Position numbers and translations under genes: made by a program
Part shown: one piece after another, positions 57,949 through 64,000 of the stretch
Layout of the letters: every line of letters starts with the position of its first letter
Position numbering within the stretch: the first letter of the stretch is position 1
Source of the DNA: Brenneria bubanii
GTDB taxonomy: Bacteria > Pseudomonadota > Gammaproteobacteria > Enterobacterales > Enterobacteriaceae
Length of the DNA: 64,000 bases
NCBI RefSeq assembly: GCF_022378355.1
Contig: NZ_JAKMAJ010000008.1
Coordinates: 124,001 to 188,000, forward strand
Direction: 5' to 3'
Notes under the pieces: model-generated
The model's input: the letters and a program-made list of their open reading frames with translations, nothing else
The model's database searches: none
What the model was told of the DNA's origin: nothing

Positions 57949-58519
57949 CTGACGCTCCATTTAGCATTGCTTCGCAGCAAGATTCCCAGATACCTTTCAC
58001 ATCATCATCGCAAAAAAGAATTCCACATTTCGAGGCGATCAATTTACGTAGATTAGATGGCATTTCATCCGGCACCGCTGGCGGATTTCTCAGCTCATTA
58101 TCTAACTTGACGTAATTGATGTCTGGGTGTGCGATTCGAGCATCTACGGCAGCGTCAAATTCGTTATAACCAAGTTCACACAAGTCATCCCAACTAGCCA
58201 ATCCAGGCTCGTTATCGGCGCCAAACTCGTCCTTGTCACGTAAGAAACGATATCTCAGAGCATCGCGCTCTACATCTTCCGGCACCGCTGGCGGAACGGG
58301 CGAGGCGTAGAGACTTCGCACTTCAAAATTATTGTTCCCGTTGGTTATAATTTCGTCATATTCCTGCTTGTTTTTACACTGCCTCCATCCTTCGTTGTGC
58401 CAATTGAATTGCCATGCTACCGGCTCCTGCTTTTGCATTTCCAAGATGTACTTGGCCATTTCTGCCGTCTCATCCCCGGCAAAAGCCAACTGTTCCAGTC
58501 TTTCTTTGCTGATGTTCAT
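57941..58519 (-). CDS. Ead/Ea22-like modular phage protein
   Basis: This 192-residue protein starts MNISKERLEQLAFAGDETAEMAKYILEMQKQEPVAWQF and contains two linkers, PPAVPEDVE and PPAVPDEMP, encoded by a 17-base direct repeat (58069-58085 and 58279-58295). Such shuffled segments are characteristic of Ead/Ea22-type proteins of lambdoid phages. Function is unknown. It overlaps the ASCH gene by four bases. Confidence 0.7.
   Translation of the reverse strand: MNISKERLEQLAFAGDETAEMAKYILEMQKQEPVAWQFNWHNEGWRQCKNKQEYDEIITNGNNNFEVRSLYASPVPPAVPEDVERDALRYRFLRDKDEFGADNEPGLASWDDLCELGYNEFDAAVDARIAHPDINYVKLDNELRNPPAVPDEMPSNLRKLIASKCGILFCDDDVKGIWESCCEAMLNGASDE
58069..58295. repeat. 17-base direct repeat in the Ead-like gene
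   Basis: CCGGCACCGCTGGCGGA occurs at 58069-58085 and 58279-58295 and encodes the PPAVP linker both times. Recombination between copies would exchange or delete the 70-codon segment between them. Confidence 0.8.
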
Positions 58520-58806
58520 AATTCCACCTTAATAGCGAACACCCGTACCGGATCAGGGCCGAAATGTTCATGAGTAATAGTTTTGATTTCAAAACCGCGA
58601 TATGGGATATCGATTCTCCGGGATGCGTCATCCTTTTTCGGATATCCGCGGGTGATGATTAAGCGCCCATATTCCCTGGGTTTAAGTCCTACCATCAGGC
58701 GATTAAGCCAGTACGGATTGACCAATCTATATTCTTCGGTCTTTTCTCCGCGCTTCATTGCGTCGAAATACTCGCCGTTTACGGCTAATTGCAGATTGGC
58801 CATCAT
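58516..58806 (-). CDS. ASCH domain protein
   Basis: This 96-residue protein has NLQLAVNGEYFDAMKRGEKTEEYRLVNPYW and GRLIITRGYPKKDDASRRIDIPYRGFEIKTI, the ASCH pattern of small RNA-binding or RNA-modifying proteins found often in phages. Two adjacent ATGs follow a GGAGGGGGA ribosome site. It is coupled at both ends by four-base overlaps. Confidence 0.82.
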   Translation of the reverse strand: MMANLQLAVNGEYFDAMKRGEKTEEYRLVNPYWLNRLMVGLKPREYGRLIITRGYPKKDDASRRIDIPYRGFEIKTITHEHFGPDPVRVFAIKVEL

Positions 58807-59162
58807 TCCCCCTCCACCTTAACGCCAGCGGACACAATTGCTTTTATGCACTTGCTACGCATAGCGTTTGCTTTGTCAGACGCTGCGACGATAAGAGGGT
58901 GAAATCCAAATGGGATATCAACATGTGGCAACTTCACCGCCCGCGCTTCCAGCTCAGCAATACGGGCGTTAAGGGCTTCAACGTATTCCTGCGAATAAAG
59001 AGGAATCGCTTTGTTTTTTATCTTTTTCTTTGCTGCTGGATATGGGAACGGGGTTATATTGCTATATTTGAAAACCCCATGAATAAGCCTGTGCCGCAAC
59101 AATTTAAACCCCGTTGGCGTTATGTACCCAACGGGGTTTCTCAGCTCATCAATGCTTTTCAT
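58803..59162 (-). CDS. Ead-like phage protein with coiled segment
   Basis: This 119-residue protein has a YSQEYVEALNARIAELEARAVKLP helix typical of Ead/Ea22-type modules and an N-terminal basic part. Function is unknown. It is linked to both neighbours by ATGA overlaps. Confidence 0.68.
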   Translation of the reverse strand: MKSIDELRNPVGYITPTGFKLLRHRLIHGVFKYSNITPFPYPAAKKKIKNKAIPLYSQEYVEALNARIAELEARAVKLPHVDIPFGFHPLIVAASDKANAMRSKCIKAIVSAGVKVEGE

Positions 59163-59635
59163 GCTTCGCCGCCTTTCACAAAAATAATCCAGTGAGTCTT
59201 GTCATTCTTTCCCGTCCGCTGAGTGATTACCGGCTTTTCATGAGTGAGAGGAAGAATCTTACTGATCGGTATCTGCGTTTCGTTCCACTTAAAAACCAGT
59301 ACGCCGAGCGGACGCAGCACTCGGAACGCCTCACTAAATCCGGCACGCAAATCATCACGCCAGGTATCCGGGTTAAGGGCGCCGTATTTTTTTCGCATCC
59401 AGCCATTTTCGCCCGCACGCTCCAAATGCGGCGGGTCAAACACGACAACGGGGAATGATTCATCTGTGAACGGAAGAGAACGAAAATCGGCGATAATGTC
59501 AGGGTTAATAACCAGGCTCCGCCCGTCGCACAGCGTGTGCTGTTCGTTGCGGATATCAATAAAAACAGCACGCTCGTCGTGTTTGTCATGCCAGAACATG
59601 CGAGAACCGCAGCACATATCGAGGATGTTATTCAT
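59159..59635 (-). CDS. Phage SAM-dependent methyltransferase
   Basis: This 158-residue class-I methyltransferase-like protein opens ILDMCCGSRMFWHDKHD, has DFRSLPFTDESFPVVVFDPPHLERAG with a DPPH motif near residue 67, and ends with RVLRPLGVLVFKWNE. It lacks the DPPW of the MT-A70 gene and is smaller than DNA methylases with target domains. The target is unknown; DNA is likely from phage context. Confidence 0.78.
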   Translation of the reverse strand: MNNILDMCCGSRMFWHDKHDERAVFIDIRNEQHTLCDGRSLVINPDIIADFRSLPFTDESFPVVVFDPPHLERAGENGWMRKKYGALNPDTWRDDLRAGFSEAFRVLRPLGVLVFKWNETQIPISKILPLTHEKPVITQRTGKNDKTHWIIFVKGGEA

Positions 59636-60075
59636 GCCTTACCCTCCCGCAGCCTTGCCGAGTATGCAGTCATTGCGATAACGGCATCACCGAGAGTGAG
59701 CGCGCCGGAGTCAGACATTGCGTCGATAGCGTCCATGATGGCCTGCGCTTTAGTTTTGGCGATTATTTCACTTGCGGTTTTCGCCCCATCAAGAGCCGTT
59801 TTGATAACATCGACATACCAGTCGACATACTGGTACTCGTAAGAGCCGTCGTGGTTTTCAATCCACATGTCCTCCGCTATCGAAAACTCCATAGCCTCCC
59901 TTTGGGCTGCATTCTCCGCAACCAGCTCATTAACCAGATCAATAACTTCAAGCGAAATACCTTTCTTGCCCGGGAGATTCAGCGCGTTCTGAATGTTACT
60001 GATCGTCAGATTGGTAGCGCTTAGTTCTGTTTTTAATGATTTAATTTCTTCTTCAAGCTCATTAATTTTGTTCAT
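59632..60075 (-). CDS. Coiled-coil phage protein, function unknown
   Basis: This 147-residue protein starts with a clear coiled coil (MNKINELEEEIKSLKTELSATN), then a VIDLVNELVAENAAQRE helix, a tyrosine-rich GSYEYQYVDWYVD segment and an alanine-rich tail. It is Ead-like in style but not recognised more closely. It overlaps the methyltransferase gene by four bases. Confidence 0.65.
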   Translation of the reverse strand: MNKINELEEEIKSLKTELSATNLTISNIQNALNLPGKKGISLEVIDLVNELVAENAAQREAMEFSIAEDMWIENHDGSYEYQYVDWYVDVIKTALDGAKTASEIIAKTKAQAIMDAIDAMSDSGALTLGDAVIAMTAYSARLREGKA

Positions 60076-60177
60076 TGGTTTTCTCCAGATATTTCCAAGA
60101 TGTGACGTCGAGGCTTTCGCGCACGCTCGTACGCGGCCGCTTTGTGAGAAGCCGTTTCGTATGCTCTATTAATTGAA

Positions 60178-60588
60178 TTAACCCGATATGTATTCGCCGC
60201 GCGCGATTAACTCACGGCGTTGTTTTGCTTCTGCGATATGCTTTATTTTTGATAGCCGGTTGGCGTTTTTGAGTGACTTAATGGAAACATTGAGCGTTTG
60301 GCCTTCATTTTTCGGAATAGCCAGCTTTGGTTTTCGTTCTACGCTATATAGAAAATCCCTTTCTCCATCCTTGGTTTTTATCGGCGTTACGTTAATGATT
60401 GCGACGCCAGTCCTTTTACTTAACCCCCTGGCTGAATAATTGAAATCAGAAACGCTCATCCTGAATATTTCTGATAATTCCTCGCCAGACATTTCCCTTT
60501 TATATTTCTGCAACTGCCAGATTATCCGTTCTTTAATCCCCGATCCGTTTCCGCGGCCGTTGCGGCGGTAAAATGGATTACGCTTCAT
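60178..60588 (-). CDS. Basic phage protein, possible winged helix
   Basis: This 136-residue lysine/arginine-rich protein has KERIIWQLQKYKREMSGEELSEIFRMSVSDFNYSARGLSKRTG, which could form a winged-helix fold, and a basic C-terminal helix. It is not recognised. It overlaps the end of the following recombination-region gene by 11 bases and may bind nucleic acid. Confidence 0.6.
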   Translation of the reverse strand: MKRNPFYRRNGRGNGSGIKERIIWQLQKYKREMSGEELSEIFRMSVSDFNYSARGLSKRTGVAIINVTPIKTKDGERDFLYSVERKPKLAIPKNEGQTLNVSIKSLKNANRLSKIKHIAEAKQRRELIARGEYISG

Positions 60589-61408
60589 TATTCTGAGTAA
60601 CCTCCATGCTATTCAATTCATCAACTTTCTTAGTTGATGCCTCTGGCTTTTCAAACCAATCATCAGGAGATGACATTCCATCTCTCATACTTGCGTATAT
60701 CTTTTTCATTTGCACCATTTGCGCTGGCCGCATCGCCTCAATTCGACATTGAAGCCTTTTTTGAATCTGATCTATAGAAACTCTGAATTCTGTTTTAAAT
60801 ACCTCTGCCATTTTTTTAATGGCTTCCGGAGATGTGTCTGCGTGACTTGTGAGAGTAACTTCGCATTGTCTAACGGCTGATTCAATAACATCACCGGGTA
60901 TTACTCCGAGAATACAGGCTCTCAGTCTCCTAGAACCCTGATTCGCCACCATTTCATAGATATCTCTCGGGTCTTCCAGCTTTTTCTTTCCATTTCTAGT
61001 AAATCTAATGTGAGGAACGGAAAATGTTTTAACCTGCCTAGTGTTTGTTTCAATATCCCAAGCAAATGCCTCAACCGTTGATTCTCCATTTTTTTGCTCA
61101 AGCTCACGAACGCCGAATTGCATATTTCCCCAACTTTGAGCCAAAGCCTCAGCCAATCTAATGCTGGGTCCGGTAACCTCAGATCCACCTCTAGAGTATG
61201 AGTAAAGTGCACCCTCAGCTAGGGTGGGTCGAGTGCATGACTGCAAAATTCTATCCATAGCAGATATAGGGTCGCGTGGGAACTTCTTCGCTATAACCAT
61301 AGCTGCCTGTACTTCCTGGATTGCTCTCTTAGACTCAACCTCAACCATCCCACCGCTCTGTTGCTGTGCCGCTGGCGGCCCAAATGGGTTAGCTACTGAG
61401 TTATTCAT
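60578..61408 (-). CDS. Unrecognised 276-residue protein, possible annealing partner of RecE-like nuclease
   Basis: No RecT, Red-beta, Erf or Rad52 signature is apparent to me. The chain has a Gln-rich N-terminus, KRAIQEVQAAMVIAKKFPRDPISAMDRILQSC, GALYSYSRGGSEVTGPSIRLAEALAQSWGNMQFGVRE, TFSVPHIRFTRNGKKKLEDPRDIYEMVANQGSRRLR and an acidic tail. It overlaps the RecE-like gene by eight bases in the position where recT lies in lambdoid phages. A single-strand annealing role is inferred only from place and from the basic central region. Codon use is phage-like. Confidence 0.6.
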   Translation of the reverse strand: MNNSVANPFGPPAAQQQSGGMVEVESKRAIQEVQAAMVIAKKFPRDPISAMDRILQSCTRPTLAEGALYSYSRGGSEVTGPSIRLAEALAQSWGNMQFGVRELEQKNGESTVEAFAWDIETNTRQVKTFSVPHIRFTRNGKKKLEDPRDIYEMVANQGSRRLRACILGVIPGDVIESAVRQCEVTLTSHADTSPEAIKKMAEVFKTEFRVSIDQIQKRLQCRIEAMRPAQMVQMKKIYASMRDGMSSPDDWFEKPEASTKKVDELNSMEVTQNNEA

Positions 61409-62219
61409 TATTCCTCCTGGCCCACGATGGGCGCTGAATTATTTCAAATCCCAAACCCCAATGGTTGGATGATTTTGCTTTGTGATAGGTTAAAAGGTCT
61501 CGCTTAAATAGGGAGAGTCCAGCATCGTGGTCCTCGTCATCCAGAACAAAAAGCCGAGTTGGATACCTTCCGCAACTAATCGATTCACTAACAGCAAGAA
61601 AAGCAAACTGAGGTGCTACGCCAAATTGCGCCTTAAACCCTTCGCAATACATCGCCTCTTGGACGTGATATCTAAATTCTTCAATATGTCGAGGAAATCT
61701 TGACATGTCGGCTACTTTTTTTACATCGACAATGAGAGGACGAGATGTTAGATATTTATCTGGCCTTATCCGGCACAATTCTCCAGTTTCAGCATCATTC
61801 CAGTATATGGACGACTCGCAATGACCATCTGATTCAAGAAGCATTCTAGCGCCCGGATGAGCCATTGCACTTTCTCGCATCAGATTAAGCTTGCGTCCCT
61901 CATCATTAGTCATGACTGTTTTTCCTGTTGTGGCGCATTTTTCTAGAAATTCCTTTTCGCTAGCCTTACCATCATTTGTACGTCGGTTAAATTCTGGGGC
62001 GATAATAAACCGGTTAGCGAACTTTTCAGGCTCAAGAAGCAGGCAATGCAGCGCTGTACCCATATCAAGCGCTGACGTTTTTTCTGTATCAATTGGCGCG
62101 TACTTCTTCCACTGATAAATCGCCGGGCTTATTGCTATATCATCAAGTTGAGATTTGCTTATTCCAGGTCCGTCATGATAATCGGAGTTTTCAATATTTA
62201 AATATACCCCTGGTTTCAT
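61401..62219 (-). CDS. RecE-type 5'-3' exonuclease (PD-(D/E)xK)
   Basis: This 272-residue protein resembles the C-terminal nuclease domain of exodeoxyribonuclease VIII. It starts PGVYLNIENSDYHDGPGISKSQLDDIAISPAIYQWKK, followed by LDMGTALHCLLLEPEKF, RIRPDKY and IVDVKK (the PD...DxK catalytic core near residue 168) and the YHVQEAMYCEGF motif. It degrades duplex ends to leave single strands for an annealing protein. The start overlaps the upstream stop at a run of eight G, which serves as ribosome site. Confidence 0.85.
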   Translation of the reverse strand: MKPGVYLNIENSDYHDGPGISKSQLDDIAISPAIYQWKKYAPIDTEKTSALDMGTALHCLLLEPEKFANRFIIAPEFNRRTNDGKASEKEFLEKCATTGKTVMTNDEGRKLNLMRESAMAHPGARMLLESDGHCESSIYWNDAETGELCRIRPDKYLTSRPLIVDVKKVADMSRFPRHIEEFRYHVQEAMYCEGFKAQFGVAPQFAFLAVSESISCGRYPTRLFVLDDEDHDAGLSLFKRDLLTYHKAKSSNHWGLGFEIIQRPSWARRNNE

Positions 62220-62533
62220 ACCCCCCCCATATTTTCTAATTCACTAAGCGCAACATCATCCTGATTATTTTTAATCGCCTGCTTTATTCGGTGAACAGCT
62301 GCTATATACGCCGCATCAGTAATAAAATCATTTGATAGTTCTGTATATTCATCAGAATGCATCAATCTGTTACCCTCAAAATCTGAATCAAGGCGTAGTG
62401 TTTTTCTCAATGCATCCTCGACGCGATGTCTTATTGCGTCATTGTTCATAATCTCCATTGCACTTTCATCAACATATTTACGTTGATCATCCGTTAGTTT
62501 GTTCAATTCAGAATCTAACCAATCATTTTTCAT
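62216..62533 (-). CDS. Small acidic helical phage protein
   Basis: This 105-residue protein is not recognised. It is acidic and helix-rich (LNKLTDDQRKYVDESAMEIMNNDAIRHRVEDALRK; ITDAAYIAAVHRIKQAIKNN) and ends MGGV encoded by a G8 tract overlapping the next start. ATGA overlaps at both ends make it part of the recombination operon. Confidence 0.68.
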   Translation of the reverse strand: MKNDWLDSELNKLTDDQRKYVDESAMEIMNNDAIRHRVEDALRKTLRLDSDFEGNRLMHSDEYTELSNDFITDAAYIAAVHRIKQAIKNNQDDVALSELENMGGV

Positions 62534-62703
62534 GGCTCAATCCTCTTATTCAAGAAATCAATGATTATCTGAATGATTGTTTTGCGCGGTGGCGGATTAA
62601 AGCTAGCGCCCGTTAATATATTTGAGTGAGAAAATTCAATTGATTTGATTGCGTGAAAATTAGAGCTGCCAGCAACGGGCAGCCCTGCAATAGCTACTTG
62701 CAT
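62530..62703 (-). CDS. Short phage ORF of 57 residues
   Basis: This gene is too short for many callers. ATG at 62703 follows CAGGAG with good spacing, and the stop overlaps the next start as ATGA, like its neighbours. The product begins MQVAIAGLPVAGSSNF and ends IIDFLNKRIEP; it is not recognised. Confidence 0.7.
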   Translation of the reverse strand: MQVAIAGLPVAGSSNFHAIKSIEFSHSNILTGASFNPPPRKTIIQIIIDFLNKRIEP

Positions 62704-62723
62704 GGCAGACTCCTGAATGTTTG

Positions 62724-63725
62724 TTAGTAATTGATTTGAATGTTTGGTATTTCGTTCTTAGCGATAGCGGTGATAATTTTCTTTGCCATATCTTCCGTGA
62801 TACCGATTTTTAATAATGCCCCAAGGGCTTCGTTATTCACCTTTTTTCGATTATTGATATCGGATGCGCGACGTGCATTTTCATCAGCAATGCGCTTTTC
62901 TTCCGCCAGTCTAGCGGCCTCTTTAGCATCAGACTCACGTTTGATGCGTGCGGCTTGTTCCTGTGCTTTCTGGCGTTCTGCTTCGATAGCAGCCTGTCTA
63001 TCGCGCTCCGCTTTCGCCAGCGCTTCTAGTCGTTGCTGCTCTGCGCGTTCCTGCGCCTCTTTCCTTTCACGCTCAGCCTGTTCGGCCTTGAACTTTAATT
63101 CAGCTTCACGGCGCACGGATTCTGCTCGCTCGCGCTCTGCCTTTTCTTCAACTTCACGCTTAGCTTGTTCTGCTGCTTGTCGCTTTAGCTCTTCATCATG
63201 CGCGATACGCTGGCGTTCCGATTCTGCTCTGGCCTCCGCTAAGTCTCGATCGAACTTATCATTCATGAGCAGAGCTATTTCGTGGTCAGACTCGATGCGC
63301 TCAGCAAGCGCCTTATCGAATGCCGCGTTCATCTCCAACGCTTCACGGTGCCATGCCAGCATCTGCTGTTCGGCTTTGATGCGCTCCTGTTCCGCTTCCC
63401 AGTCAGTTAACGGCTGGCGAGCCTTATCGCGCAGTGCGTCGAACCTGTCACGGACTGTTTTACGGTTGGCATCAATCAGTTTCGGAATTTCTTTTAATTC
63501 CGCCACAAGGTCTTTACCAAGCCCGTCAAGATAAGATTTGCTTTGTGACACCTTGTAAGCCAGAGATGCAATTTCTTTGCGCCCCTTCGCTGTGCTGGTG
63601 TCAGGAACGAAAGACAATACATCACGTTCTACTTTACTAATGATTTCTTCAATCTGGTCACCAGACTTAAAAACCTCAACAGCATTCTTTGGCTCAATTA
63701 CAACCAAATCCGTTATTTCACTCAT
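62724..63725 (-). CDS. Long coiled-coil phage protein
   Basis: This 333-residue protein has a globular N-terminus (about 1-110, with KVERDVLSFVPDTSTAKGRKEIASLAYKVSQSKSYLDGLGK), then about 150 residues of Glu/Lys/Arg/Ala-rich continuous coiled coil, and a short C-terminal domain (ALLKIGITEDMAKKIITAIAKNEIPNIQINY). Similarity to TolA in such genes reflects the coiled coil and is misleading. Related proteins occur near recombination genes in phages; function is unknown. A G8 run upstream acts as ribosome site. Confidence 0.8.
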   Translation of the reverse strand: MSEITDLVVIEPKNAVEVFKSGDQIEEIISKVERDVLSFVPDTSTAKGRKEIASLAYKVSQSKSYLDGLGKDLVAELKEIPKLIDANRKTVRDRFDALRDKARQPLTDWEAEQERIKAEQQMLAWHREALEMNAAFDKALAERIESDHEIALLMNDKFDRDLAEARAESERQRIAHDEELKRQAAEQAKREVEEKAERERAESVRREAELKFKAEQAERERKEAQERAEQQRLEALAKAERDRQAAIEAERQKAQEQAARIKRESDAKEAARLAEEKRIADENARRASDINNRKKVNNEALGALLKIGITEDMAKKIITAIAKNEIPNIQINY

Positions 63726-63737
63726 ACACCCCCCCCT

Positions 63738-64000
63738 TTATTTGCTGGCTAGCAATTCACTAAGTTCACTTTCATGAACGTCAGTATCCTTGCCGTTTTG
63801 CTTCCTCCAAGAAATCTGGAGTTTTAAAAGATTTATCTTTCCCTTTTTTGTTATCTTGTAGTAATTACTCACATCATCTTTAGCTACTTTTTCTATATCA
63901 CCGTTAGATAAAAGTTTATTTATCCTTATGCTTAAATCCGTATCTTTTCTTTCACTTTTATCAACATTAATACCAAGTTCGCGAGATGCGAGATATAAAA
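63738..64000 (-). CDS. Phage protein, 5' end beyond window
   Basis: The minus frame is open from the window edge to a TAA at 63738-63740, encoding the last 86 residues. The part LSIRINKLLSNGDIEKVAKDDVSNYYKITKKGKINLLKLQISW looks like the end of a winged-helix DNA-binding domain. It is not recognised further. Twelve bases separate it from the next gene. Confidence 0.6.
   Translation of the reverse strand, partial: LYLASRELGINVDKSERKDTDLSIRINKLLSNGDIEKVAKDDVSNYYKITKKGKINLLKLQISWRKQNGKDTDVHESELSELLASK

Noticed and set aside
62740-63534. Plus-strand Ser/Ala-rich frame of 264 codons
   Set aside because: Complement of the Glu/Arg/Ala coiled-coil gene; the low-complexity composition is explained by that.
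62724-63725. TolA homologue
   Set aside because: Only the coiled coil is similar; there is no membrane helix or TolA C-terminal domain.

Overview
The window looks like chromosome of an enteric gammaproteobacterium (order Enterobacterales). It carries close homologues of E. coli fsaA, ybiY/ybiW, cycA, iraP, a YciT-like DeoR regulator, gcd and nac, together with enteric-type tRNA-Asn and tRNA-Lys genes. The presence of cheV, which E. coli K-12 lacks, the GC-rich coding style and the many catabolic clusters suggest a plant- or soil-associated genus such as Brenneria, Pectobacterium, Dickeya or Serratia; the genus is inference.

Layout. (1) 1-2416: end of a histidine-utilisation cluster of the two-step formiminoglutamate type (hutF, hutG, hutD). 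(2) 2811-8157: an aminotransferase with a Tat-type signal, PQQ glucose dehydrogenase, and a CSS-EAL c-di-GMP phosphodiesterase. (3) 8938-20665: a GntR-controlled catabolic island with a divergent M81 peptidase, a dipeptide-type ABC importer, an amidase, an APH-fold kinase and a class-III PLP enzyme of the phospholyase type. The perfect palindrome ATTGTCGACAAT occurs in both control regions. (4) 20735-35296: pirin, then a LysR-led cluster with a 6-oxocamphor-hydrolase-like crotonase (carbon-carbon hydrolase), a BKACE-family beta-keto acid cleavage enzyme, two thiolases, both CoA-transferase subunits, an MFS carrier, two outer-membrane channels and a secreted FMN/FAD reductase. This reads as a complete uptake and ring-opening or beta-diketone degradation route ending in acetyl-CoA. 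(5) 35386-41319: DeoR regulator, an STM2901-like/DUF1493 pair, fructose-6-phosphate aldolase, and the glycyl-radical pair ybiY-ybiW behind a perfect FNR box. (6) 41320-50683: cheV and a chemoreceptor, each behind a sigma-28-like promoter, an aldo/keto reductase, and a beta-glucoside PTS operon (bglF-bglA-bglG) with an antitermination site overlapping a strong terminator. (7) 50902-54593: relics of an island beside tRNA-Asn, a truncated nac that keeps a sigma-54 promoter and an NtrC site, iraP and cycA. (8) 54926-64000: left arm of a lambdoid-type prophage inserted at tRNA-Lys(CTT). All its genes run toward the attachment site: int, xis-like, MT-A70 methylase, Ead-like modular proteins, and a recombination module with a RecE-type nuclease. 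It continues beyond the window.

The least familiar items are the carbon-carbon hydrolase/BKACE cluster, the kinase-phospholyase-peptide importer regulon, the short nac behind intact nitrogen-control signals, and the unrecognised protein beside the RecE-like nuclease, which may be its annealing partner. No IS element with an intact transposase and no CRISPR array were seen.
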